The notes beneath the pieces were generated by a model. That model did not search any database. It saw nothing but the letters and a program-made list of their open reading frames with translations, and was not told the origin of the DNA. The position numbers and the translations under genes are program-made. Below, piece by piece: positions 1-6,954 of a stretch of DNA of 10,088 bases; the first letter of the stretch is position 1, and each line of letters begins with the position of its first letter. The stretch is from DAIOHQ01 sp036744635 (GTDB taxonomy: Bacteria > Planctomycetota > Phycisphaerae > Tepidisphaerales > Tepidisphaeraceae), in assembly GCA_036744635.1 (NCBI GenBank), contig DAIOHQ010000185.1:1-10088 (forward strand), read 5' to 3'.

Positions 1-711
1 GGGGTGGGGCTGGGGCGGGAGATTGCCCTGGCGTGCGCGGAGGCCGGGGCGTTTGTCGGGATTCACTTTCATCGCAGCGAGAAGGAGGCGGGCGAGGTTT
101 TGACGCTGGTGCGGCAGCGCGGCGGCGATGGGATGGTGTTTCGGGCGGACCTGTCGAAAGAGCAGGAATGCAACGCGCTGGTGGATGAATTCGCGGCGCG
201 GGCGAAGCGGCTGGATATTCTGGTGAACAACGCAGGCGCGCTGATTGGCCGGGAGAAGATTGAAACGTGCCCGCTGGAGGTGTGGGAAAAGACGCTGGCG
301 GTGAATTTGACCAGCGCGTTTCTGGTCACCAAGCGGGCGATTCCTGATCTTCGCCAGACCGGCAGCGGGCGGATCGTGAACATCGTGTCGGCGTCGATGG
401 AGAGCGGCGGGACGTTCGGAGCGGGGGCGTATGCGGCGGCCAAGGGAGCGCTGCACATCTTCACCCGCACGCTGGCCAGGGAGTACGGGCCGGAAATTCG
501 GGCGAATTCCGTGTGCCCGGGCGTGATCGAAACGCAGCACCACGACGCCACGCCTCCCGAGCGGCTGGCCGGCTATCGGGCGGCGACGCCGCTGAAACGG
601 AATGGGCGGGCCCGGGAGGTGGCGCTGGCGGTGGTGTATCTGGTCAGCGAGGCCAGCTCGTTTACCAGCGGCGCCCTGCTGGATGTCAACGGCGGGCGCG
701 TGGTGCGATAA
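1..711 (+). CDS. Short-chain dehydrogenase/reductase (SDR), 5' end missing
   Basis: This is a classical SDR enzyme that would catalyse NAD(P)H-dependent oxidation or reduction of an alcohol or carbonyl in the cytoplasm; the substrate is unknown. The frame is open from base 1 and begins inside the glycine-rich nucleotide-binding motif (G-V-G-L-G-R-E), so roughly the first 10-15 residues and the true start lie before the window. The GTG at base 4 is not the real start. Counting that GTG as residue 1, the landmarks are NNAG at 75-78, the conserved Asn at 101 (AVNLTSAF), the catalytic Ser at 129 or 131, Tyr143 and Lys147 (YAAAK), and the PG after the active site at 172-173. The C-terminus ends in the usual SDR pattern (TSGALLDVNGG). 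The aldo/keto reductase follows 33 bases downstream on the same strand, so the two may be co-transcribed. The family is certain; the specific reaction is not. Confidence 0.93.
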   Translation, partial: GVGLGREIALACAEAGAFVGIHFHRSEKEAGEVLTLVRQRGGDGMVFRADLSKEQECNALVDEFAARAKRLDILVNNAGALIGREKIETCPLEVWEKTLAVNLTSAFLVTKRAIPDLRQTGSGRIVNIVSASMESGGTFGAGAYAAAKGALHIFTRTLAREYGPEIRANSVCPGVIETQHHDATPPERLAGYRAATPLKRNGRAREVALAVVYLVSEASSFTSGALLDVNGGRVVR

Positions 712-744
712 TGTCAGAGACAGATTGCTGAACGGGAGCGCGCG

Positions 745-1716
745 ATGAACCATCGGAAATTTGGACGCACCGGGTGGCAGGTGAGCGAGATCGGGTATGG
801 GATGTGGGGCATGGCGGGGTGGACGGGCTCGGATGATGCCGAATCGGCACGCGCGCTGCAGTTGGCCGTGGACATGGGGTGCAATTTCTTCGATACCGCG
901 TGGGGATATGGCGGCGGGCGGAGTGAAGGGTTTTTGGGGAACCTGGTGCGGGCCAATCCCGGCAAGAAGCTCTATACGGCCACGAAGATTCCCCCGAAAA
1001 ACATGGCATGGCCAAGCCGGCGGCAATTTACGTTGGACGATTGTTTCCCGCCGGACCACATTGAAAAATATGTTCACAGCAGCTTGGGCAATGCGGGGCT
1101 GCAGAGCTTCGACCTGATGCAGTTTCATACGTGGGAGGATTCATGGGTCACTGATGACCGCTGGGCGAAGAAGCTGGAAGCGCTGCGCGGCCAGGGATTG
1201 ATCGGCGCGGTGGGGATCAGCATCAACCGCTGGGAACCGTGGAACGGAGTGCAGGCGGTGAAGAGCGGTTTGATCGACGCGGTGCAGGTGATTTACAACA
1301 TCTTCGACCAGAATCCGGAAGATGAACTATTCCCGGCCTGCGTGGACAAGGATGTGGCCGTGATCGCACGGGTTCCGTTTGACGAAGGAACGCTGACCGG
1401 AACGCTGACCACGGAGAGCAAATGGCCCCAGGGGGACTGGCGCAACAGCTATTTTGTGCCGGAGAATCTCAATGCCAGCGTTGGGCGCGCCGATGCGATC
1501 AAGCCATTGGTTCCGGCGGGCATGACCATGGCTGAGATGGCGCTGCGGTTCATCCTCAATGAGGCGGCCGTCAGCACGATCATTCCGGGGATGCGCAAGC
1601 TGAACCACGTGAAAGCAAATATCAGCGTGGGCAATGCCGGTCCCTTGCCGGCCGAGCTGCACGCCCGCCTGCGAAATCATCGCTGGGACCGGCAGCCGAC
1701 GCAGTGGTCACATTAG
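745..1716 (+). CDS. Aldo/keto reductase
   Basis: A cytoplasmic NADPH-dependent oxidoreductase of the aldo/keto reductase (TIM barrel) family, 323 residues, a normal full length. It opens with the family signature (FGRTGWQVSEIGYGMWG). The catalytic tetrad is complete: Asp50 and Tyr55 in NFFDTAWGYG, Lys81 in TATK, and His128 in LMQFHTW. The later barrel strands are also typical (GAVGIS near 195-200, and STIIPGM near the C-terminus in the cofactor-binding part). A GGGAG ribosome binding site at 734-738 lies six bases before the ATG and fixes the start. The gene follows the SDR gene closely on the same strand and precedes a GH35 enzyme, a setting compatible with sugar or polyol metabolism, but no substrate can be named. 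The final 15 residues (RNHRWDRQPTQWSH) resemble the tail of barrel AKRs whose last helix ends in H-x-W. Confidence 0.93.
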   Translation: MNHRKFGRTGWQVSEIGYGMWGMAGWTGSDDAESARALQLAVDMGCNFFDTAWGYGGGRSEGFLGNLVRANPGKKLYTATKIPPKNMAWPSRRQFTLDDCFPPDHIEKYVHSSLGNAGLQSFDLMQFHTWEDSWVTDDRWAKKLEALRGQGLIGAVGISINRWEPWNGVQAVKSGLIDAVQVIYNIFDQNPEDELFPACVDKDVAVIARVPFDEGTLTGTLTTESKWPQGDWRNSYFVPENLNASVGRADAIKPLVPAGMTMAEMALRFILNEAAVSTIIPGMRKLNHVKANISVGNAGPLPAELHARLRNHRWDRQPTQWSH

Positions 1717-1740
1717 ACGAACATGAACGCGACGGCGCGC

Positions 1741-1774
1741 AAAAAAAGGATGGGCGGTGAGGTCCATCCTTCTT
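1741..1774 (-). terminator. Intrinsic terminator of the pseudopilin gene
   Basis: A perfect 8-bp stem (AAGGATGG at 1746-1753 with CCATCCTT at 1764-1771) encloses a 10-base loop. Read on the minus strand the hairpin is followed at once by seven T residues (1747 down to 1741, shared with the stem base), 24 bases after the pseudopilin stop codon. This is a textbook rho-independent terminator for the minus strand. Two more A-T pairs are possible beyond one mismatch (1743-1744 with 1773-1774). On the plus strand it may also stop transcripts from the aldo/keto reductase, but the T-run there is weak (TTCTT). Confidence 0.85.
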
Positions 1775-1797
1775 GTGCGTGGGTTATCCAGCGCAAA

Positions 1798-2574
1798 TCA
1801 TGGGGGAATCTGGCGGGGCCAGTCCCAGAGTTTGCTGTCCATCGCCTCAGTGAGCGTCAGCGGCGCCACGTGCTTGTCGGCGAAGAGATAGTTGGTCTTC
1901 ATGTTGTGGCGGCGGGCGGTTTGATAGGTGGTTTCCACGTCGGCGGCATATGCCACATTGGTCGGACGGCCAAGGTCCATTCCCTCCATGAGGCCGAAGT
2001 AGGTAGCCAAGTTGCGATCGCCCATAATGATGATGAAAGGGTATCTGGCGGGAATTCTTACCGGGATCGTATAGCCGGCTCCGCCATAGTTGTACCAGTA
2101 GTTGATCAACGCCAAATTGTAGCCATATCCCCGGAAGGTGCGGTTGGCGGGGGCATCGGAGTCGGATCTGGACATTTGATAATTCGTGGCGGCCGGGCAT
2201 GTGAAAACCGGACTTCCCAGGATCCACCGGGAATATCCCGGCGGCGGACTGCCCGGCCCGGATTGCGGACCGGTCGGAGTCGTCTCGGAGATCGTAATCA
2301 CTTTGCTCAGATAGGGCTGGAGCTTTTCATCCCAACACCAGTTGTTGTCCCAGGACCAACTGTACCAGTCGGTGCCGTTGGGGCAGAGACCGTTGTTGGC
2401 CTGCTGATACATCGTCAGAGCGATGCCGATTTGCCGCAGATTGGACATGCAGGCAAGGTCTTTGGCGGCCTTGCGCGCCTTGTTCAGGCTGGGCAGAAGC
2501 ACGGAAATCAGCAAGGCGATGATCGCTATCACCACCAGCAACTCAACGAGGGTAAAGCCACGTCTCCGTTTCAT
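1798..2574 (-). CDS. Type II secretion-like pseudopilin (prepilin N-methylation domain, H-X9-DG type)
   Basis: A 258-residue protein of the large planctomycete/lentisphaerae pseudopilin group. The basic N-terminus KRRRG is followed by the prepilin peptidase site G7/F8-TLVE with Glu12 at mature position 5. One long hydrophobic helix follows (LLVVIAIIALLISVLLPSL, about residues 12-30). The segment KARKAAKDLACMSNLRQIG is the usual continuation in this group. The middle is Tyr/Trp-rich and probably extracytoplasmic. Near the C-terminus the H-X9-DG signature is recognisable as His-X9-Asp but with Lys in place of Gly (FADKHV). After processing it would sit in the inner membrane or a pseudopilus; a specific substrate is unknown. 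It is divergent from the GH35 gene and convergent with the aldo/keto reductase. The region before the start has only a weak GGTG ribosome-binding match. Family call is secure, function is not. Confidence 0.92.
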   Translation of the reverse strand: MKRRRGFTLVELLVVIAIIALLISVLLPSLNKARKAAKDLACMSNLRQIGIALTMYQQANNGLCPNGTDWYSWSWDNNWCWDEKLQPYLSKVITISETTPTGPQSGPGSPPPGYSRWILGSPVFTCPAATNYQMSRSDSDAPANRTFRGYGYNLALINYWYNYGGAGYTIPVRIPARYPFIIIMGDRNLATYFGLMEGMDLGRPTNVAYAADVETTYQTARRHNMKTNYLFADKHVAPLTLTEAMDSKLWDWPRQIPP

Positions 2575-2649
2575 ATGTCACCAAGCTAAGAAAATGACCG
2601 CGAATCAGACAGGAACTGCCATCCGCAATGGACTGGCCTCCAGAGAATG

Positions 2650-2679
2650 ATAATATCCCAACACGCCGAAATATTGCAA
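2650..2679 (-). promoter_or_regulatory. Candidate sigma-70 promoter for the pseudopilin gene
   Basis: On the minus strand, TTGCAA (2679-2674, 4 of 6 to TTGACA) and TATTAT (2655-2650, 5 of 6 to TATAAT) are separated by 18 bases. Transcription would start near 2643, giving a leader of about 70 bases to the ATG at 2574. The stretch 2575-2750 is markedly more AT-rich than the genes on both sides, which fits a divergent regulatory region. Assigned by eye only. Confidence 0.35.
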
Positions 2680-2750
2680 CTAAAAAGCTGCCGGTGGATC
2701 AATTACGCGGCGCTGTACAGGGTGGTTCGGTTGCTGTACCAATTCCTGAT

Positions 2751-4820
2751 ATGAACATCAGCTTTACGCCGGGGGCGATTACCGTCGATGGCAGGCCCGC
2801 GTTGATCTTTGCCGGGGCGGTGCATTACCCGCGGTCTACGCCGGAAATGTGGCGGGAGACCTTTCGGCGCAGCAAGGAATTGGGGATCAACACCATCGAG
2901 ACCTATGTGTTCTGGAACCTGCACGAGCGCGAGCGGGGCATCTTCGATTTTTCCGGGCGGCTGGATCTGATGCGGTTCTGCCGGACAGCGCAGGAGGAGG
3001 GGATGTACGTGATTCTGCGCATCGGCCCGTACGTGTGCGCGGAGACGAATTATGGGGGATTCCCGGCCTGGCTGCGCGATCTGCCGGGAATGCAGATGCG
3101 CACCAACAACGAGCCATTTAAGCGCGAGATGGCGGGGTGGATGCGGCTGCTGTGCGATTATTTGAAGCCGATGCTCGCGCCGGCCGGGGGGCCGATCATC
3201 CTTACGCAGATCGAGAACGAGTACAACAACGTGGCCAAGAACTATGGGGAAGAGGGGAAGAAATATCTGCAATGGTGCGTGGAACTGGGCCATTCGCTGA
3301 ACCTGGGGATTCCGTGGGTGATGTGCTATGGGGCATCGGAGGGGGCGATCGAGACGATCAACGCATTTTACGGGCACCTGCACATCGAGGAGCACTTTGC
3401 GAACCATCCCGATCAGCCGGCGCTTTGGACCGAGGCCTATCCGGGCTGGTACAACACCTGGGGGTATCCGCACCACATCCGCAAGCTGCCGGATCTGATG
3501 TATGGCGTGGCGAGGTTTTTTGCGGCCGGCGGGACGGGGATCAACTATTACATGTGGCACGGCGGGACCAATTTCGGGCGGGAGACGATGTATCTGCAGA
3601 CCACCAGCTATGACCTGGACAGCCCGCTGGATGATTTTGGATTGCCGACTACCAAGGCGAAGCACCTGGCCAAGCTGCACCGGATTCTGGCGGAGCACAG
3701 CGAGGATTTGCTGGCGCATCCGCGGCCGGCGGCGCAAGCGGTCGGGGAGAAGCAGCGGATGTACACGCTGGGGAGACTGACGTTTTTGTGCAATGACGAT
3801 GAGCAGGCGCCGGCCAGTTTCCAGCATGATGGCAAGAAGCACACGCTGGCGGCGCGGACGGTTTTGATCGTGAAGAATGGCAAGGTGCTGCTGGACACAT
3901 CCAAGCTGGATGCGGGGCTGGAAGTGAGGCGGTCGTATCAGCCGGTGGACGTGGATTTGGCGAAGTTTGGGTCGTGGCACGAGCCGATGCCGCAGGATTG
4001 GCCGGAGCAGATGGCGGAGGATGAGGTGGTGGCGGATGAGCCGGTGGAGCAGCTTTTGATCACGCGGGATCGGAGCGACTATTGCTGGTATTCAACCAAG
4101 ATACGCAGCGACGGCGGGCGGGCGACACTGACGTTGGATAAGGCGGCGGATGTGGTCTACGTGTTTGTGAATGGGAAGCTGGCGGCGTCGACGAAGCTGC
4201 CGCTGCTGGAAAACCGGGAGCTGGACAAGGATGACTTCAAGCAGGAGTTCGAGCTGAAGTTGAAGAAGGGGAAGCACCGGCTGTCGATTTTGTGCGCCGC
4301 CCTGGGGCTGATCAAGGGGGACTGGATGCTGGGGCAGCACAACATGGTGGAGGAGAAAAAGGGGATTTTCGGCAGGGTGTTTCTGAACCATCAGCCGCTG
4401 AAGGGGCCGTGGCATATGCAGGGGGGATTGGTCGGAGAGCGCGGGGCGATTTTTGGAGATGGCGGGGAGCTGGTGAATTGGAAGGCGGGCAAGGCCCAGG
4501 CGGGCAGGCCGCTGCGGTGGTATCGGGCGACGTTTGCCCGGCCGGATGGGAACGATCCGGTCGCGGTCGATCTGCAGGGGATGAACAAGGGGCTGGCGTA
4601 CCTGAACGGGCAGTGCATCGGTCGCTATTGGCTGATCATCGGCGCGGGACACAGCCAGATGCACTTTCTGCGGCAGGCGATCGGCGAGGACCGGGTCGGC
4701 CAGCCGAGCCAGCGGTATTATCATTTGCCCGCGGAGTGGCTGAAGGACCGGAATACGCTGGTGCTGTTTGAAGAAGCGGGAGGAGATCCGGCGAGGGTGA
4801 GGATATGTAGGTGGAGGTGA
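2751..4820 (+). CDS. Beta-galactosidase-like glycoside hydrolase, family GH35
   Basis: A 689-residue retaining exo-glycosidase of family GH35, expected to release terminal beta-galactose from oligo- or polysaccharides. The catalytic (beta/alpha)8 barrel covers about residues 8-350: GAVHYPRS at 22-29, WNLHE at 55-59, RIGPYVCAE at 90-98, the acid/base Glu157 in QIENEY, the nucleophile Glu228 in LWTEAYPGW, and WHGGTNFGR at 269-277. The rest is predicted beta-sandwich; residues near the C-terminus (NKGLAYLNGQCIGRYW) form the jelly-roll typical of the family. No signal peptide is visible, so it is probably cytoplasmic unless exported otherwise. The frame is open back to an ATG at 2628, but bases 2628-2750 have AT-rich third codon positions unlike the gene, no hydrophobic leader, and overlap a candidate promoter, so the ATG at 2751 is preferred. 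Neither start has a good ribosome binding site. Substrate specificity beyond beta-galactoside is not readable. Confidence 0.92.
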   Translation: MNISFTPGAITVDGRPALIFAGAVHYPRSTPEMWRETFRRSKELGINTIETYVFWNLHERERGIFDFSGRLDLMRFCRTAQEEGMYVILRIGPYVCAETNYGGFPAWLRDLPGMQMRTNNEPFKREMAGWMRLLCDYLKPMLAPAGGPIILTQIENEYNNVAKNYGEEGKKYLQWCVELGHSLNLGIPWVMCYGASEGAIETINAFYGHLHIEEHFANHPDQPALWTEAYPGWYNTWGYPHHIRKLPDLMYGVARFFAAGGTGINYYMWHGGTNFGRETMYLQTTSYDLDSPLDDFGLPTTKAKHLAKLHRILAEHSEDLLAHPRPAAQAVGEKQRMYTLGRLTFLCNDDEQAPASFQHDGKKHTLAARTVLIVKNGKVLLDTSKLDAGLEVRRSYQPVDVDLAKFGSWHEPMPQDWPEQMAEDEVVADEPVEQLLITRDRSDYCWYSTKIRSDGGRATLTLDKAADVVYVFVNGKLAASTKLPLLENRELDKDDFKQEFELKLKKGKHRLSILCAALGLIKGDWMLGQHNMVEEKKGIFGRVFLNHQPLKGPWHMQGGLVGERGAIFGDGGELVNWKAGKAQAGRPLRWYRATFARPDGNDPVAVDLQGMNKGLAYLNGQCIGRYWLIIGAGHSQMHFLRQAIGEDRVGQPSQRYYHLPAEWLKDRNTLVLFEEAGGDPARVRICRWR

Positions 4821-4835
4821 AGGTGGGCGCATGAT

Positions 4836-4857
4836 AGAATCGTGTGAAGGTGATTCT
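4836..4857 (+). promoter_or_regulatory. Inverted repeat flanking the antitoxin ribosome binding site
   Basis: AGAATC (4836-4841) and GATTCT (4852-4857) form a perfect 6-bp inverted repeat with a 10-base centre containing the GAAGGTG ribosome binding site (4846-4852), just before the antitoxin ATG at 4859. It could be the operator bound by the toxin-antitoxin complex, as is usual for vapBC-type operons, or an RNA hairpin hiding the ribosome binding site. The short stem makes either reading tentative. Confidence 0.4.
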
Positions 4858-4858
4858 G

Positions 4859-5113
4859 ATGACACTGACGGAACATGGAAGGATTGAGCGCGGCGCGATT
4901 GTGCTGTCAAAAGCGCTTCCGTTGCCGGAGGGAACTGAGGTGACGGTGCATATCGAGGCGCCGGCAGCACAACCGGATTCGACGCCCGCGGCCGACATTT
5001 CATCGTTGCCCTTCGTCGGCATGTGGGCCGACCGGGAAGACATGGCCGACAGTGCGGAATGGGTTCGCAAGGAGCGCGAGCAATGGCAACTGCGAACCAA
5101 CCGGCGGGATTGA
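4859..5113 (+). CDS. Antitoxin of a VapBC-type pair (DUF104/VapB-like)
   Basis: An 84-residue antitoxin. The N-terminal part (GRIERGAIVLSKALPLPEGTEVTV) has the pattern of DUF104/AF2212-like antitoxins: a short beta-rich DNA-binding or dimerising unit ending in 'lPEGtev.v'. The C-terminal part (PFVGMWADREDMADSAEWVRKERE) is the form that commonly wraps the partner PIN toxin. Its job is to neutralise the toxin and, by family analogy, repress its own operon. The ATG at 4859 is preferred because GAAGGTG at 4846-4852 lies six bases upstream; a GTG at 4844 would add five residues but place that site inside the gene. It overlaps the toxin gene by 31 bases, so the two are translationally coupled, with antitoxin first. 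Confidence 0.85.
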   Translation: MTLTEHGRIERGAIVLSKALPLPEGTEVTVHIEAPAAQPDSTPAADISSLPFVGMWADREDMADSAEWVRKEREQWQLRTNRRD

Positions 5114-5484
5114 CGGACACGGATATTCTCATTGACGTGGCGCGAAGGGTGCCAGAAGCGATGCAATATTTCAGCGCAGCACAGGCAATAGCTCAAGTCC
5201 AGATCAGCATCATTTCTGCGATGGAGTTGGTAACCGGTTGCCGAAGCAAGATTGAACTCGCGGGGGTTCAGCAGTTCCTAGCTACGGTATCAGTTATTCC
5301 GATCACCGAAAACATTTCCCGCACTGCTTTTCGATTGATGGTGACGTATCGGCTGAGCCACGGCCTGCTGTTGCCAGATGCGTTGATCGCCGCCACGGCA
5401 TGCGAGAAGAATCTGGTCTTGCGAACAAAGAACGAAAAGCATTTTGGGATGATTCCGGCGCTGGTTTTGGAGCGACCGTATTGA
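5083..5484 (+). CDS. vapC: VapC-type PIN-domain toxin (ribonuclease)
   Basis: A 133-residue PIN-domain endoribonuclease of the VapC type; members cleave tRNA or rRNA using Mg2+ held by acidic residues. The acidic set is visible: Asp12/Asp14 in LTDTDILID, Glu48 in SAMEL, and Asp99 in LPDALIAATA. The fourth position falls at RTKNEKHF (Asn117), a common variant. The start is the ATG at 5083, with AAGGAG at 5069-5074 eight bases upstream; a longer frame opens earlier but only inside the antitoxin gene. The first ten residues (MATANQPAGL) are a small extension before the usual PIN start. Base composition is visibly less GC-rich than the GH35 and dnaN neighbours, consistent with acquisition as a mobile toxin-antitoxin module. 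It is followed directly by the gene-free DnaA-box stretch. Confidence 0.92.
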   Translation: MATANQPAGLTDTDILIDVARRVPEAMQYFSAAQAIAQVQISIISAMELVTGCRSKIELAGVQQFLATVSVIPITENISRTAFRLMVTYRLSHGLLLPDALIAATACEKNLVLRTKNEKHFGMIPALVLERPY

Positions 5485-5537
5485 TCCACAAGCGCAGTTG
5501 ACGGCATGTGGACACCGTGGGGAGGGTCTGATAACTC

Positions 5538-5583
5538 GGGGATGCGGGGAGGGGTGGCTGGCGTCAGGCGAGGGGGGAGAGGG
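5538..5583 (+). other. G-tract cluster (possible G-quadruplex)
   Basis: The plus strand carries runs of three or more G at 5538-5541, 5546-5549, 5551-5554, 5572-5577 and 5581-5583. The loops between the first three are 4 and 1 bases, then 17, then 3. A three-tier quadruplex is possible but needs one long loop. Its position just before the DnaA boxes is the only reason to note it. Confidence 0.3.
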
Positions 5584-5612
5584 TCTTGCGGTGGCGCGGG
5601 ATGAGTCAGTTG

Positions 5613-5624
5613 GCGGCCGGCCGC
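5613..5624. repeat. 12-bp perfect palindrome
   Basis: GCGGCCGGCCGC reads the same on both strands with no spacer. It lies 19 bases before the first perfect DnaA box. In GC-rich DNA such palindromes arise by chance fairly easily, so a protein-binding role is only a possibility. Confidence 0.4.
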
Positions 5625-5642
5625 GCCAGGTGCCGCGACAAG

Positions 5643-5651
5643 TTATCCACA
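5643..5651 (+). promoter_or_regulatory. DnaA box 1 (perfect consensus)
   Basis: TTATCCACA matches the consensus high-affinity DnaA binding site exactly. It lies in the longer direct repeat AAGTTATCCACA (5640-5651) shared with the second box. Confidence 0.75.
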
Positions 5652-5717
5652 CGCAATGTCCGATAATGTCGCGTGTAACTTCTGGCGGGAAATAGACTTG
5701 TTTTTCTCATGCAGAAG

Positions 5718-5726
5718 TTATCCACA
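5718..5726 (+). promoter_or_regulatory. DnaA box 2 (perfect consensus)
   Basis: A second exact TTATCCACA in the same orientation, inside the same 12-base context (5715-5726), 75 bases from box 1, which is close to seven helical turns. It is followed by a short GC-rich piece (GCGCC) and then the AT-rich segment, the same order as box, GC spacer and unwinding element in the Bacillus subtilis origin. Confidence 0.75.
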
Positions 5727-5740
5727 TTGCGCCAGGCATC

Positions 5741-5790
5741 ATCACTATGACTACTGTATGTAAAGTTCTAATAAGATAGGAATACGTGTA
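5741..5790. other. AT-rich segment, candidate DNA unwinding element
   Basis: By hand count 15 of 50 bases are G or C (30%), against clearly GC-rich flanks. CTATGACTACTG at 5745-5756 contains two CTA triplets and a CTG spaced in register, partly resembling the DnaA-trio pattern (3'-[G/A]A[T/A]-5' on the complementary strand) found next to DnaA boxes in characterised origins. The match is degenerate. Confidence 0.4.
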
Positions 5791-5847
5791 GAGTAGCAGA
5801 CCTGTTGGAAACTCGGTCGAAGGCCACGAATCGGAAAGGCACGTGCG

Positions 5848-6954
5848 ATGAAAGTGATTTGCAATCGAGGGGCTTTGCTGGAGGCGCTGACGGTGACGGG
5901 GAATGTGGTGGCCAGCCGCACGCCCAAGCCCATACTGCTCTGCGTGAAGCTGACGGCGGCGGACGATCGGCTGACGCTGGCCGCGACCGATCTGGAAGTG
6001 GCGATTCGCTACAGCGATGCCCAGGTGCAAATCGAGCAGCCGGGCGAGACGCTGGTGCCGGCGGATAAGCTGCGCGACATCGTGCGCGAGAGTCTGGACG
6101 ATACGCTGTCGATCGAAGTGAGCGGGGATACGGCCAGCATTCGCGGGCAGGATGCGCATTTTAAGATTTTCACGCAGAAGGCGGCCGACTTTCCGCCGGT
6201 GCCGGACTTCGAGGGCGAGGCGCAGTTTGAGATCGCCGGCGGGCATCTCAAGCAGCTCATCGGGCAGACGCTGTTCGCGGTCGCCAAGGAGAGCACGCGC
6301 TATGCATTCAACGGCGTGCTGCTGAACGCCAAGCAGAAGAAGGTGAATCTGGTCAGCACGGACGGGCGGCGGCTGGCGATGGCCAAGGGGGATCTGGTCA
6401 GCGCCAATAATCTGCCCAAGGATGGAGCGACGGCGATCATCCCGGCCAAGGCGCTGACGCTGGTGGACAAGCTGATCGATGACCCGGAAGAGGCGGTGGG
6501 TTTTCAGGTGCGGGAGAACCAGGTGATCTTCCATACCTCCAGCGCGACGTTGACCAGCAACCTGGTGGAAGGGCAGTTCCCGCCGTACGAGGATGTGATC
6601 CCGAAGGATGCGGACAAAATAATGACGGCCGGGACGGCGGACTTTCTCAGCGCGATCCGGCGGGCGGCGCTGCTGACCACCGAGGAGAGCAAAGGCGTGC
6701 GGATGGCGTTCAGCAAGAAGGGCGTGGTGCTGACCAGCCGCAGTCCGGAGTCGGGCGAGGCTACGATCAATTTCCCGTGCAAGTATGAGGGCGCTGATAT
6801 TGAGATGGGATTCAATCCGAGCTTCCTGGTCGAGGCGCTGCGGGTGGTGGACAGCGATGAGATTTCGCTGGAGCTGAGCGCGCCCAATCGGCCGGGATTG
6901 CTGAAGAGCGGGGCGAATTTTCTGTATGTGATCATGCCGGTGAATTTGCAGTGA
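5848..6954 (+). CDS. dnaN: DNA polymerase III beta subunit (sliding clamp)
   Basis: A 368-residue sliding clamp, the standard length for a bacterial beta subunit made of three similar domains (about 1-120, 125-245 and 250-368). It encircles DNA as a dimer and tethers DNA polymerase III and other partners. Recognisable segments include MKVICNRGALLEAL at the start, LAATDLEVAI in domain 1, YAFNGVLLN and VSTDGRRLAMAK in domain 2, EGQFPPYEDVIP at the domain 2-3 border, and the C-terminal VIMPVNLQ. That tail matches the clamp family's MP-M/V-x-L ending with Asn where Escherichia coli has Arg, plus one extra Gln after Leu. A GGAAAGG ribosome binding site at 5833-5839 lies eight bases before the ATG. 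It is preceded by the DnaA-box stretch and overlaps the next gene by three bases. Confidence 0.97.
   Translation: MKVICNRGALLEALTVTGNVVASRTPKPILLCVKLTAADDRLTLAATDLEVAIRYSDAQVQIEQPGETLVPADKLRDIVRESLDDTLSIEVSGDTASIRGQDAHFKIFTQKAADFPPVPDFEGEAQFEIAGGHLKQLIGQTLFAVAKESTRYAFNGVLLNAKQKKVNLVSTDGRRLAMAKGDLVSANNLPKDGATAIIPAKALTLVDKLIDDPEEAVGFQVRENQVIFHTSSATLTSNLVEGQFPPYEDVIPKDADKIMTAGTADFLSAIRRAALLTTEESKGVRMAFSKKGVVLTSRSPESGEATINFPCKYEGADIEMGFNPSFLVEALRVVDSDEISLELSAPNRPGLLKSGANFLYVIMPVNLQ

Larger units (their letters stand above)
5485..5847. other. Gene-free stretch before dnaN with DnaA boxes (candidate oriC or DnaA-controlled region)
   Basis: No convincing gene is present over 363 bases. From left to right it holds a one-mismatch DnaA box (TGATCCACA, 5482-5490, touching the vapC stop), a two-mismatch box on the other strand (TGTGGACAC, 5507-5515), a cluster of G-tracts (5538-5583), a 12-bp palindrome (5613-5624), two perfect DnaA boxes (5643-5651 and 5718-5726) sharing the longer context AAGTTATCCACA, and then an AT-rich segment (5741-5790). 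Such an arrangement of boxes beside an easily melted segment next to dnaN is what a bacterial origin looks like, but two perfect boxes are few. The region could instead regulate dnaN through DnaA. The plus strand is G-rich on both sides, so I see no skew switch in the window. The dnaN promoter must also lie here; TAAGAT at 5772-5777 is a weak -10 candidate. Confidence 0.55.

Noticed and set aside
4..6. GTG at base 4 as the start of the SDR gene
   Set aside because: It falls inside the glycine-rich cofactor motif, so the true start is before the window.
2628..2750. N-terminal extension of the GH35 gene from the ATG at 2628
   Set aside because: Third codon positions are AT-rich unlike the gene, there is no signal peptide, and the stretch overlaps a candidate divergent promoter. 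The start at 2751 is preferred, though not proven.
2703..3980. 425-residue open frame on the minus strand
   Set aside because: It is antisense to the GH35 gene, whose catalytic motifs are intact in the plus frame. Composition is biased and no domain is seen.
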